From the NCBI GenBank assembly GCA_009767595.1, contig VSDK01002138.1, forward strand, positions 605,138-669,137: a stretch of DNA of 64,000 nt, read 5' to 3'. This document shows, one piece after another, positions 10,216-20,609 of the stretch (within the stretch, counting starts at the first letter, position 1; every line of letters starts with the position of its first letter). Under the pieces are notes generated by a model. It did no database searches, was not told the origin of the DNA, and saw only the letters and a list, made by a program, of their open reading frames with translations. The stretch comes from Symbiodinium kawagutii. Lineage: Eukaryota; Sar; Dinophyceae; Suessiales; Symbiodiniaceae. The translations under genes and the position numbers were made by a program.

Positions 10216-10320
10216 TATGGGTCAATATTAACCAACCAATAAGGGAGAATAACAACCAGTAAAAAGAGGGAAAACAATGGTAAATGATGGGGAACCAGGG
10301 GTACGGGGTTTTGACCCACT
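10216..10320. repeat. Dispersed intronic repeat, copy 2
   Basis: Counterpart of 7746-7870: ATGGGTCAATATTAACCAAC through GGGGTACGGGGTTTTG. It lies upstream (minus sense) of the 10082-10159 exon, just as the first copy lies upstream of the 7611-7722 exon. Confidence 0.6.
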
Positions 10321-10813
10321 GCCATCTAATCGTAGCTCAGCACAAAAATCGATTACTCCAAGCATTATGCTCGATTTCTACCCCAATCTGTCGGAAAGAT
10401 GTGTCCAAGAAATTGAGCCAAGAAACCATTACTCATCATATTACCGCAACCACCATGCTCAATAATTCAACAACAATTAATCATGGTTGATGATCGCTCA
10501 TGTTTATTGCTGGTTTTGTGCTTAATAATATTAAGCACTAATAATCATACTAACCTATAGAAATCATTAACAATCATATTAACGATGGATGTTTCATACT
10601 GACCATACAGTTTCAGTATATTTATCATACCAATAATAGTGTTCACTCATCATTGACTATCATGATCAACGGCTAGATACTAATTCATACTAAGATTATG
10701 ATTCTTAGCATGATGATTAGCGGTTGATGCTTGCTTTCACTATTAGTGGTTGATACTATATCATTAACCATACATATTCATGCTAACAACCGTATCAACC
10801 ACTCACAATCATA

Positions 10814-10915
10814 TGGGGGTTTCTCAAAATATGGGACCCCTAAAATGGTTGGTTTATTCATAAATAATGACTAATATGGGATGATTTGGGGGGTCCCCTA
10901 TTTTGAGAAACCACC
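10814..10915. mobile_element. MITE-like inverted-repeat element, copy 3
   Basis: The opposite orientation to copy 1: GGGTTTCTCAAAATATGGGACCCC at the left and GGGGTCCCCTATTTTGAGAAACC at the right. ATATG flanks both ends (10811-10815 and 10916-10920), a convincing target-site duplication. It lies in the predicted intron between the gene A exons at 10987-11127 and 10082-10159. Confidence 0.75.
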
Positions 10916-10986
10916 ATATGAATAATCATACTAATAATCATACCAACCATCATTCTAACAATCATGCTTAACAATGAAAAAAACAC

Positions 10987-11127
10987 GGTGAATCCCAAGG
11001 CCGAGGGCGCCACCTCCAAGGCCAAGGGCGCCCCTTCGCGCGACAGCTCCGAGAACAGCCGGCCCCAACCCGTGGCGCAACGCGACGGGTTAGCCGCCGC
11101 TGCCAGTCGTTGCACCAAGCGCTCTGC
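10987..11127 (-). CDS. Gene A exon, GC-rich
   Basis: A 141-nt (47-codon) exon, phase 0-0, with acceptor ATCAGCCAG and donor TTCACC followed by GTGTTTTT. The product starts AERLVQRLAAAANPSRCATG and continues WGRLFSELSREGAPLALEV. It is an alanine-rich helix with strong third-position G/C, in sharp contrast to the A/T-rich introns on either side, which is the best evidence that it is an exon. The family is not recognised. Confidence 0.55.
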
Positions 11128-11129
11128 CT

Positions 11130-11840
11130 GGCTGATAGGTTTTTAGTTGATGGTTCATAGGGTTAATAATGCTTGGTTGATAAGAACCATCAAGAAGTAA
11201 TTGATGGTTAGTTAACTAACAAGGGTTAATAATAGGGATAATAACAGGGTTAATAATAGGGATAATACTTTGGTTGATGGTTAATAACAGGGATAAGAAC
11301 CAACAAGAAGTAGTTGATGGTTAGTTAATCGGGATATGATATGAATAGTTGTCCCTGGAAGTCATCATTGAATTATGATTATCATTGCTTTGACAATAGG
11401 GTTAATAATGATTAGTTCATGGTAAATATTAGGGATAACAACCAACAATAATGGTTACGGCATGGGCGATTGTAGTGGTTTATAATAATGCATATTACCT
11501 AACAAACTTATGATTAAACAACTCCTAGCTTGTGATGACGGTTGCCAGTGAAGCTGAATGGCAAATAACCAACGATCATATATATGTGTATATAGATATA
11601 TAGGCAAGAGAGTTGCTAAGTTGCTAAATGATCCTAATGATCATAGCAGAGAAGGATAGATAGAACAGGGAATGATTGATAAATATAGTGGTCAGTGAAG
11701 CTAAATGATTAACAACCAACAACAATTTAGGGAATATAATATATATGTATAATGGTTGATGACGCTGAAAATGATGGTTCATGTTGTAGTTAACAACTGC
11801 TGATGATTGATGACGCTTCAGAATGACGGTAATGAATGGG
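11130..11840. other. A/T-rich intron-like stretch
   Basis: Degenerate low-complexity sequence dominated by GGTTAATAATAGGGATAA and GGTTGATGG variants. No coding frame or structured element is supported. Confidence 0.6.
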
Positions 11841-11847
11841 TAAACCA

Positions 11848-12030
11848 TCATGACTGCTGGCCAGGGTCTATCACCAAAACGGATGGTTTCTGGATATGGT
11901 AGGTGCTGGGGTGCAGGAACACCACCACGACTGGGGCCATCCCAGCAACTGCCAAGGTAGGCACAGCTTGGGTACCAAGCTCCAGCGGTGCGAAGAAATT
12001 TGCACACAATTCATGGCTGCGATGAATCCA
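11848..12030 (-). CDS. Possible gene A exon, frame unresolved
   Basis: A G/C-rich island between A/T-rich stretches on the gene A strand. Two minus frames are open: one gives LELGTQAVPTLAVAGMAPVV and HPSTYHIQKPSVLVIDPG, the other WYPSCAYLGSCWDGPSRGG. Composition suggests an exon, but I cannot choose the frame or the splice sites. Confidence 0.3.
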   Translation of the reverse strand, partial: WIHRSHELCANFFAPLELGTQAVPTLAVAGMAPVVVVFLHPSTYHIQKPSVLVIDPGQQS

Positions 12031-12315
12031 CGCAGGCAATCGTAGGCAGTTGTGGAAGTGGTCAATAGCGGTTAATAGTGGCTAATAGCGGTTTATATAG
12101 TGATTAATAATTAATAATGGCTAATAGTGGGTAACAATAGTCAATCATCACAGGCAATCATCCGCACCAATGTTTTCTTGGATCGCAAAACTAGTCGGGT
12201 CTCGTCGCTCACGATCTTTTTGTGATGAACAACTTCAGCTGCACCACAGGTTTTTCTTCAGGGCTCCACAGGAGACGTCCCAGACCCCAACCAGGGAACC
12301 CGAAAATTTGCAAAC

Positions 12316-12431
12316 CTGATCTGCAAGCGGCATGGCTGGATTCCAGATGCTGCCGGACGCAGATACTTTGTTTGCGTGTCGCGACACGTAAATTACACCC
12401 TCCTCTTTGGAGAATCTGCCGATGATTTGGA
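12316..12431 (-). CDS. Gene A exon c', copy of 13273-13394
   Basis: A 116-nt exon with acceptor AATGACCAG and donor GCAGATCAG followed by GTTTGCAA. It codes QIIGRFSKEEGVIYVSRHAN and then SASGSIWNPAMPLADQ. The exon at 13273-13394 is its duplicate, with the same splice sites and the same phase (1 in, 0 out). The family is not recognised. Confidence 0.5.
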
Positions 12432-12759
12432 CTGGTCATTATTTGCAACACGAATCACATCTGGTTGGTGGTTTCAACACCCAAGGAAAAATATGAGTCA
12501 ATCAACCAACCAGTCGTAAATACCAAGAAAACTGAAAGATGTCAATCAAACCACCAACCAGACATGTACTTGAGACTGTGGGTCCAAGTTCCTACGGGTC
12601 CCCTAGACTTTCAACTTGGATGCAATGTTGCTCAAGCCCTTTAATTTTACGGTATCGGTGAGCCCATAACCTTGACGAAGCGTGTTTCTCAATGTGAAAA
12701 ATCGACAGCAATGAACTACGCTTAACGATTCTTTGCCCCTGCAATTGATCACTATCAAC

Positions 12760-12800
12760 CATTCTTGACCGGAAATGGCTGTCTTTCAGGCATTCTTCCT
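12760..12800 (-). CDS. Gene A micro-exon b', copy of 13566-13607
   Basis: A 41-nt segment with acceptor CTTCTTGCAG and donor AATG followed by GTTGATAG, reading EECLKDSHF. It is one nucleotide shorter than its 42-nt duplicate at 13566-13607, so one of the two would shift the frame unless neighbouring exons compensate. Confidence 0.4.
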
Positions 12801-12913
12801 CTGCAAGAAGAGGATGTGGGTGACCGAAATGATCGGAAGGAGTCGTCTCTGTGCCACCGCTGAGGGAGCCAAAGTAGTGTGAACCACAAGTAAAATAGCC
12901 AAGCTAAGACCAC

Positions 12914-13040
12914 CAGAATTATGGCTTGGATCATAGGCCCCGTGGCTGTCAGCCGCTCGATCATGGAGACCCTTACGGTAGATTGCTGCGGTTGGTATCT
13001 TACCGCCAAAGATGGTGGTCTACTCAATGAATTTTGGTTC
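12914..13040 (-). CDS. Gene A exon a', copy of 13722-13849
   Basis: After acceptor GGCGAAGCAG the frame is open and reads NQNSLSRPPSLAVRYQPQQS, then VSMIERLTATGPMIQAI. The last part matches VSMIEQLQAMGIQAI in the duplicate, which supports this frame. The first half has diverged strongly. The donor is probably ATTCTG followed by GTGGTC. Confidence 0.4.
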
Positions 13041-13272
13041 CTGCTTCGCCACATGAATCAAGTGAGCAAAAACTATCGTACTCGGAGACTTACTTGGAAT
13101 GGCAATCACAAAACCAGCTGACCAAAGACCGGGGTGATCTCCTGCAATCTCTTGATGGAACTACTTTGGCCGCACCCTGCACAGGTATCGGCAGGGACAC
13201 TCCAAACAATAAGTTTCTAAAAACTCAACCACCGGATTTTTCGGAAGGTCGGGAAAACTGAAAATTGCAAAC

Positions 13273-13394
13273 CTGCTCTGCTGGCTGGATTCCATAAACT
13301 GTACATGCTGCCGGACGCAGATAGTTCAAACACGCGCGTTGCGACACGTGAATTACCCCACCTCCTTGTTGGAAGAATCTGCCGATGATTGGGA
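13273..13394 (-). CDS. Gene A exon c (duplicated block)
   Basis: A 122-nt exon, acceptor GCGACCAG, donor GCAGAGCAG followed by GTTTGCAA, coding PIIGRFFQQGGGVIHVSQRA and then YGIQPAEQ. It is the better-preserved partner of 12316-12431. Phase 1 in and 0 out are conserved although the length differs by six bases. Confidence 0.5.
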
Positions 13395-13565
13395 CTGGTC
13401 GCATGGGGTCAAAAGCTCCTTTTCAGTCCCCGACTTGGATGCAGTGTTGTTCAAGACCTATAGTTTCACAGTTCCAACCATGGGTGACCGTTGAAGAATG
13501 TTTTGCACCTGCAGAATCGAACTAAACTTAACGATTCTTCGCCCCTGCAGTTGACAATTGCCAAC

Positions 13566-13607
13566 CATTCTTGACATGAGAATTGCTGTCTTTCAGGCAT
13601 TCTTCCT
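13566..13607 (-). CDS. Gene A micro-exon b (duplicated block)
   Basis: A 42-nt exon, acceptor CTCTTTCAG, donor AATG followed by GTTGGCAA, coding EECLKDSNSHVKN. Splice sites and sequence are shared with 12760-12800, while the flanking intron sequence is less similar. Confidence 0.45.
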
Positions 13608-13721
13608 CTGAAAGAGGATGTGGGTGACCCGAAGGAGTTGTCTTTGCCCAAAAAAGCCGCTGAAGGCAACAAACTGTGAATGGAGAAGGGGGAAAGCCAA
13701 GCGCAAACATGCTGAAACCAC

Positions 13722-13849
13722 CAGAATTACATATGGCTTGGATCCCCATGGCTTGCAGCTGCTCGATCATGGAAACCGTTGTGGTGCTGTGGCTGGTGCC
13801 GTCAGAGATCCCGGTTTTCTCAATGAATCCTAATAATTCCTGGTGGTTC
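13722..13849 (-). CDS. Gene A exon a (duplicated block)
   Basis: Acceptor GGCGAAGCAG, then NHQELLGFIEKTGISDGTSH followed by VSMIEQLQAMGIQAI. Two donors are possible: CATAT before GTAATTC at 13730, or TTCTG before GTGGTTTC at 13721. The second is shared with the copy at 12914-13040. The family is not recognised. Confidence 0.45.
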
Positions 13850-14937
13850 CTGCTTCGCCACATGAATCAACTTAGCAAAATCTACTCCACACTCCACACG
13901 GAGACTCGGAATGGCAATCTCAAAACAAGCTATCCAAAGAGCTGGGTGATATCCTGCTAGCAAACCTCGTCTGTGAGCCGTTTGCTGCAGGCTTCAGCCC
14001 GTTTGTAGCTCAGACTCTCATCGACAGCTGCCCACTGGTCATCTCCAAAGTCGAAAGAAGTTCGTTTTGCTCTGGGCCTTGCTCCGTTTCGCTTGAACTA
14101 GGTTGCTCAAACCTGCGGGGCGAAAGAGTACCAGGCGCCGAAATTCCTCGAGTTCCTTGCAGGGTTTGATCAGGATTCAGATTCCGCAGATCTCGTCATT
14201 TTTGTTTTTGAATCTGATGATTGAAGATATTTCCCTATCTGGGGCCGATGTTCATGTATGTGATGTACCTCAAAAACAGCAGAAAACAACTGATGGATCA
14301 GATCCCCAACTCAAAATGCTGCGGGTGTTACATCAGGGCTTGACATTTCAAAAACGTGCAACCACACTGCTGCCCAACAGTTCCTGAATCCACCTCTGGT
14401 GAGTGTAGCGGTTGGGCTCGGCATCAGCTCTTCCCTCGCTACCCGTCCAGGATGTGAAGGACACTCGACACGCGGCCGCCGTCTCGTGAAGCCAAACAGC
14501 CCTCGTCCAACCGATGGGGCGGTCCTCAAGCTGCAGAAACTGCTAGCCCTAGCCTTGCCTTTGGAGGTTCCAGGGTGGCTTCTTGGGGATAAGTTGTTTA
14601 GAAATCCATCGGTTCAGTTGTTTATGAATTCGGGGTGTTGTTCTTACCAGGGTGCTTGTTGATTTCTAGTTTATCAATAACAAATGAAGGGTGAATTATG
14701 GTTCTTCCTGGTTGATGGTGCATGGGAAATGACAACTAGACCATACCCACAAGCAAGCTGAATTATTCATTGGAGATGTCCACAAATGCAAGCAAAAACA
14801 TCAACACCGGCAGCAGTTTCAAATGCTTCGATAGTGCGATCCGCACCAGGTCACCAGTATCAGAATGGGCCAACATATGGGATATATGCATACATGCACA
14901 TATATTCACGTTTCTATAAGTGTACATATTATCTATG

Positions 14938-14955
14938 TGTGTGTGTGTGTGCAAG
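14938..14955. repeat. (GT)n microsatellite
   Basis: A short TGTGTGTG run within an A/T-rich intron-like stretch. Confidence 0.9.
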
Positions 14956-15089
14956 GCACAGTAAGGCACTTCATACTGTCACTCACCAATCTGATATTTT
15001 TCAGAAAAAATCAAACAACAAAAAATAAATAAACAGAATAAAAACAAAAAAATGGCAAACAACAAAAAATCTCTCCAAAAAAAAATGGC

Positions 15090-15380
15090 TGAAGCCCATG
15101 CAGCTGACTTCCAGATCTTCCAACAGCTCGTCTTCGGGTGGCGTTGGGTGGTCATCGGGCAGCTCTTCGATCCCCTCGATCTTGCGAAATCGCACATCGC
15201 TGAGGTTCTCGCCGAGGTCAACCCGGGACATGGTTGTCATAACCCCCTGGGCCACTGTAGCCTCGAACCAAATGGCTCCAGGGAGGCTGCCGAAGTTGCT
15301 GCTGTTGCTGAGCTCACCGCTGTTGCTGTTGTGTGGCAGAGTTGGTGGTTGTGGTCCTCGCAAGGTCCTGGACGTTGTCC
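15090..15380 (-). CDS. Probable gene A exon, acidic
   Basis: One minus frame gives SLPGAIWFEATVAQGVMTTM, then VRFRKIEGIEELPDDHPTPP and DELLEDLEV. The acidic, Pro-rich composition and G/C-rich third positions suggest coding sequence. The complementary plus frame is low-complexity Ser/Leu. Exact splice sites are unresolved. It could be a linker between domains. Confidence 0.45.
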
Positions 15381-15789
15381 TTGTTGATTTCGTCACGCGG
15401 GATGGTTTATTGTCAATGGTAGATGCCGTAGATGCCAGAGATCCCTTTCCATAGAATCCATGAACCATCATATGCCCCTATATCTTCTGGTAAATCACCG
15501 GTATTTATGGCGCACGGTGGTACAACTGAACATCGGGATCTACCATCTGGATCCATCTGGATCAAGGCCAGCTGGTCGACTTGAACCCGGAATGGTCAGG
15601 GGAGCCCTTGATCGATAATTGCTTCGATGAGACGATCCTTTATACCAACCATATCGATACATACATGTACACCAGTTTATGCTATGTCCCAATACATGTA
15701 TAAATACCTGAGATTGGAGCATACCCCTAACGCAGATATAGACTTTCTTTCATACTGTATACATGTTGATGTATTCATTACACATTTGC

Positions 15790-15990
15790 TGCAGCCTCTC
15801 TTGGCCCCCACTGAGCCACCTCCAAGTCGACCAACAAATCCTGGAGGCACAGTTGAACGATCATCAAGGGATGGTCATCACAGGGGACGCATGGATGGTT
15901 GGTATCTATGGTCCCAGCAGCAAGCCGCGGTTGGTTGAGCTACAGGGGATGGGACCTCATCCACTTGGTCCATCATCCAAGTGCTTGATC
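15790..15990 (+). CDS. Possible exon, strand uncertain
   Basis: A plus frame reads LQVDQQILEAQLNDHQGMVI and DAWMVGIYGPSSKPRLVELQ. On the minus strand an acceptor CCTCCAG followed by DLLVDLEVAQWGPREAAANV is an alternative that would fit gene A. I cannot decide between them. Confidence 0.25.
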
Positions 15991-16149
15991 ATCCGCTGAG
16001 AGCAGTGCCAGTGTTGACCATGGCTATCCATGGCTCGGGTCCAATGACTTTTGCGAACGGGTTTGCTTTCTTTCAACAGGTAGGTAGATTATGGTAGATC
16101 TAAAGACATAGCAATCTGGTCAGATCAAAAACCTTGGTTTGGGAGAGGG

Positions 16150-16500
16150 ACATTGTGCAGAAGAAGACTTCATCTCGATGACAGTGTCATGCATAAGGTT
16201 CACCACCAGCAACTCAAAGATTGAATCTATATTGGGGTCTTGAGCTACTTGATGTAAAGGGTTGCTCCATTCCTTGAGTCTGAAACTCAAACTGGACAGA
16301 AATCCCCCTGAGAATTCCGAAAATCCCCGAGCAGCTCCAGCCTGCTCAGCGGCCAACTGTTGACTGTGCTGCTCCAGAGTGGCTGCTTCCTCTTGCAGCT
16401 CTGCACATCGCAGCTCTAAATGGAAGACCTTCCACAGAGGCTCAGGCTGACACTTGAAGGATGACAGCTTCGTTCTAGGCTTGGAAGTCTGCTGTAGTTC
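16150..16500 (-). CDS. Probable gene A exon(s), coiled-coil
   Basis: The minus frame has KVFHLELRCAELQEEAATLE then QHSQQLAAEQAGAARGF, with heptad-like spacing of Leu/Ala typical of a coiled coil, followed by NIDSIFELLVVNLMHDTVIE. The composition is coding-like and lies on the gene A strand. It may contain a short intron; boundaries are not fixed. Confidence 0.45.
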
Positions 16501-17010
16501 TGAGGCTTGAAACACCAAGAAGCACAATTCTTCCTCAATGGGTACAAAAGTGTTTGGGGTGTTCGCAAGAATGTATGTCACAAGTGGGTGGCACCACCAT
16601 TAAATTTGTTTAACTGCTATTCAACATGCTCGAACGTTTTTGACCATGAATGATTATACTGTACCCAATGCCACTGGTAACACCACTAACAACATAGCAC
16701 TATTCACACTATTTACACTTGTTGCTGTCACCCCACTCCCAATTAGTAACAGTCAGAACCTGAAAGACTTCAGGTGGTCAGTGGGGTTGCATGGCAAACT
16801 GGACAAGCTAAACTCTGATAAAAGCGGGGGTCCAGAAAGAGCCAAGAAAAGGGGGGAAGCTTCAAGCACTAATTACCCTTCATCATCGTGATTAAACATA
16901 CCAGTCATCAAAAATGCCTAACAACTATTTACTACTAATCATAGCATCAACCACTTATTAAGCGCTATCAATCATCACCCAGTATAGAATCATCATCCCG
17001 AAGCTGCTAC

Positions 17011-17159
17011 CCGTGGCTCAGAACCGATGATCCGTCAGCCAAACGCGGACATGGCCCGTCTCCCGAAGGCACCTCTTGCTCCAGCAACGTTTCCACCTGC
17101 CGAAGCTCGGAGACCGCACGCGCGGACTGGTCCTGCGATCGGCAGCGGTCAGGTGGATC
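17011..17159 (-). CDS. Probable gene A exon
   Basis: A 149-nt island with acceptor TCAACCAG and donor CACGG followed by GTAGCAGC. It codes DPPDRCRSQDQSARAVSELR then VETLLEQEVPSGDGPCPRLA. Strong third-position G/C stands out from the A/T-rich surroundings. This is the most upstream gene A exon I can support; the start codon was not found. Confidence 0.5.
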
Positions 17160-17199
17160 CTGGTTGAACGACGGTGAATCGGTCATAACAACCAGCATG

Positions 17200-18015
17200 A
17201 GCCAGGTATGTTCAAGAATTAGGGTCAAGAACCAATGATCATTTTGTAATTCTTGGTTATTTTCAATTTGCAAGAACCAATGATAACCAAGAATCTTCAG
17301 AAGCAATGATCCAATGACACTAACCAATGCCAATAACCAAGAATGATATAGTGGAATGTGGGCAGTTAGAATATGAGTTTCTGATCTACTTTGCAGATAG
17401 AATATGGATTTTCATTAGAAAAGTAAATCCGACCTGGATGCACATAGAATAGACTGATGTGACAGATAGAATATGAAATATACAAATATACATATAAGAA
17501 AAACATACAACAAAAACGCATGTTGCGGATACCACCATATTCTAACTGCAAGCTATTTCCCTCCCGCGCATAGTTGTGGCAATACCAGATAGAATATGTG
17601 ACTAAATTGCCTTCTGATTTAGTTTCATATTCTAACTGCCTACATTCTACTATAACCAAAAATAACAACCAATAAAAATCCTATGGGCAAACAACAATAA
17701 GTTCTTGGTTTTGTTCGGCTCTAAGATAGTCTATAAGCAGTATTCATGGCCCACGATGACCATTGCTTCTACTACTTCGAGATTCCTTCAGCAGCTACGC
17801 CGAGTTGCTGGGGGAAACCGTTGATCTCCGTGGGCAAAGGTTCGGCATAAGGGGCAGGAGCTTTGCCTTGACACATGCCACAGCCCTGGGGGGGGCAGAA
17901 CCCTTGGATAAGCCCTTGGGTAGGACTGGGCATCATTATGTGCCCACATTCCGAACCCGGTAATGGGTAATATTAGGTAATACTAGTTGAACCCGTAAAC
18001 AAGATGCAGCCCACG
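17200..18015. other. A/T-rich stretch with one GC island
   Basis: Contains short repeats of AGAATATG and CCAAGAATGAT. A G/C-rich island at 17.77-17.93 kb is open on both strands (plus: LLGETVDLRGQRFGIRGRS) but lacks convincing splice sites. Confidence 0.4.
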
Positions 18016-18019
18016 AACC

Positions 18020-19035
18020 CGAATGCTCACACTCTTTGAAAGACACTCTTGGTGGGACACTCGTCGTAAGACACTCTTTGTAAGACACTCTTTGTAGGAC
18101 ACGCTTGGTGAGACATTGTTTGTAAAACGCTCTTTGTGGGCCACTCTTTGTAAGACACTCTTTGTGAGACCCTCTTTGTAAGACAGTCTTGGCGAGACAC
18201 TCTTGGTGGGAAACTCTTGGTGAGACGCTCTTTGTTTGACACTTTTGGTGAGACACTCTTTGTAAGACACTCTTGGTGAGACACTCTTGGTGAAATACTC
18301 TGGGTGCGACACTCTTGGTGAGACACTCTTGGTGAGACACTCTTGGTGGGACACTCTTTGTGGGAAACCTGTGGTGAGACACTCTTGCCGAGACAATCTT
18401 TGTGGGAGACTCTTGGTGAGACACTCTTTGTGGGAGACTCTTGGTGAGACACTCTTGGTCAGACACCCGTTGTGAGACACTCTTGGTGAGACACTCTTTG
18501 TAAGACACTCTTGGTGAGGCACTCTTGGTGAGACACTCCTGGTGGGACACCCTTTGTGCGATACTCTTGGTGAGACAATCTTTGTGAGACACTCTTGGTG
18601 AGACACTCTTTGTGAGACACACTTTGTGGGATACTCTTTGTGGACCATTCTTAGTGAGACACTCTTGGTGGGACACTCTTGGTGAGACACTCTTGGCAAG
18701 ACACTCTTTGTAGGACACTTTTGGTGAGACACTCTTTGTAAGGCACTCTTGGTGAGGCACTCTTGGTGAGGCACTCTTGGTGGGACACCGTCTGTGCGAC
18801 ACTCTCGGTTGGACACTCTTTGTTAGACACTCTTCGTGAGACACTCTTGGTGAGACAGACTTTGTGGGATACTCTTGGTGAGACACTTTTGGTAAGACAC
18901 TTGTGGTGAGACACTCTTGGTAGGACATTTTTGGTGAGACACTCTTGGTGGGACACTGTTGGTGAGACAGTCTTGGCAAGACCCTCTGTGTAAGACACTT
19001 TTGGTGAGACACTCTTGGTAGGACACTTTTGGTCA
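18020..19035. repeat. 14-bp minisatellite array, about 72 units
   Basis: Tandem units of GAGACACTCTTGGT with point variants (TT for GG, TAAGAC for TGAGAC), kept in strict 14-bp register. Because 3 x 14 = 42 bp, all three minus frames stay open and give a 14-residue protein repeat (such as VSHQECLTKSVSPR). This is a product of the period, not evidence of a gene. Confidence 0.95.
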
Positions 19036-19830
19036 GACACCACACCACACCACACCACACCAACCCACCACACCACACCAACACACCACACCAACACACC
19101 AACTCGCCACACCACACCAACACAACACACCACACCAACACAACACAACACACCACACCACACCACACCACACCAACACAACACAACACAACACAACACA
19201 CCACACCACACCACACCACACCACCCCACACCACACCACACCACACCACACCCCACCACACCACACCACACCACACCACACCCCACCACACCACACCACA
19301 CCACACCACACCCCACCACACCACACCACACCACACCACACCCCACCACACCACACCACACCACACCACACCCCACCACACCACACCACACCACACCACA
19401 CCCCACCACACCACACCACACCACACCACACCCCACCACACCACACCACACCACACCACACCCCACCACACCACACCACACCACACCACACCCCACCACA
19501 CCACACCACACCACACCACACCCCACCACACCACACCACACCACACCACACCCCACCACACCACACCACACCACACCACACCCCACCACACCACACCACA
19601 CCACACCACACCCCACCACACCACACCACACCACACCACACCCCACCACACCACACCACACCACACCACACCCCACCACACCACACCACACCACACCAGC
19701 ACACCACACCAACACACCAACACCACAGCACACCGCACCACACCACACCACACCACACTTCACCACACCACACCAACACAGCAACGCACTACACCACACC
19801 ACACCACGCCGCACCAACACAGCGACACAC
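19036..19830. repeat. CCACA satellite with 30-bp higher-order unit
   Basis: A CCACA pentamer array. From about 19.24 to 19.70 kb it forms a perfect 30-bp higher-order repeat in which one pentamer is CCCCA and the other five are CCACA; about 15 consecutive units are identical. The flanks are irregular (CCAACACAACACA). It directly abuts the 14-bp array. Reading frames through it are low-complexity artefacts. Confidence 0.95.
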
Positions 19831-20094
19831 CACTAGGACACCTCCACACGCTTCCCCCAATGGTATGGGCCTGACTGCCGACCACACCAACACACCACAC
19901 CAACGCACCAGTGCAGAATCTATTGCGCCTGCCACGCAAAGTGGACTTGGGACCCGTCATGAGACATGCTGAGATGCTACAAAGTGCCACGCCTGTCACA
20001 CAAAACAAGGTTGCAGGTCACGCAAAACCATGCAAAAGGACCACTTCCACACGCTTCCCCCAATGGTACGGGCCTTACAGCCCTACCGCGGTCG

Positions 20095-20200
20095 GCGGCG
20101 AACGGTTGCGAACGGTTGCGAACGGGTGCGAACCGGTGCGGAAACGGTTGCGGTCGGTTGCGGTCGGTTGCGAACGGTTGCGAACGGTTGCGAACACAGA
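20095..20200. repeat. 10-bp minisatellite
   Basis: About ten units of GAACGGTTGC with variants GGTCGGTTGC and GAACCGGTGC. Confidence 0.9.
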
Positions 20201-20609
20201 CGCAACATCCAGCGAACACGTCTCCACCCCCAGACCCCCACTATGAAACGAGAACCCGTGCTACGCATTCGGGAAAAAAATGTTGGCGGTGTATTCGAGG
20301 GAATTTCTGAGTGAACTAAGACGATCGTTGCGGTGCAACTGTCGCTTGTAATAAGTTACAGTAATTCTGAGCTGGATCTTTCATGAGTTCAAGACAGGAT
20401 TCAAGTGCCTACTCCGAGAAAGCCGTTTGTCCATCTTCCTCATCATTGGCCAAAGCATGCATATGCTAAAATCAAAAACTCTAAACGAAACTGTTCATGA
20501 CATTAACTTTAACCATCACTGAACCTAGCTAGTTATTTGCCATATTTCAAGTAATCGCGACCTTGATGGTTGGCACAAAAAATAGCAGCCCGGTTTTGTT
20601 CAAGGGCAC

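Larger units (their letters stand above)
12290..13960. repeat. Tandem duplication of a three-exon block
   Basis: Unit 1 (about 12.29-13.05 kb) and unit 2 (about 13.26-13.96 kb) share three exon-sized islands in the same order with conserved splice sites, plus stretches such as GATGCTGCCGGACGCAGATA. The repeat length is roughly 0.8-1.0 kb. Both copies lie in gene A. Confidence 0.7.

Noticed and set aside
9880-10231. Poly-Met, poly-Ile or poly-His ORFs near 10.05 kb
   Set aside because: Translation of the (GAT)n microsatellite, which lies in an intron of gene A.
17936-19756. A 606-codon minus ORF with repetitive Cys/Ser/Val protein
   Set aside because: It crosses the 14-bp and CCACA arrays. 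All frames are open because 14 x 3 = 42 bp and because the satellite lacks stops. Not a gene.
19015-19874. Plus-strand His/Thr/Pro-repeat ORFs
   Set aside because: Pure translation of the CCACA satellite.
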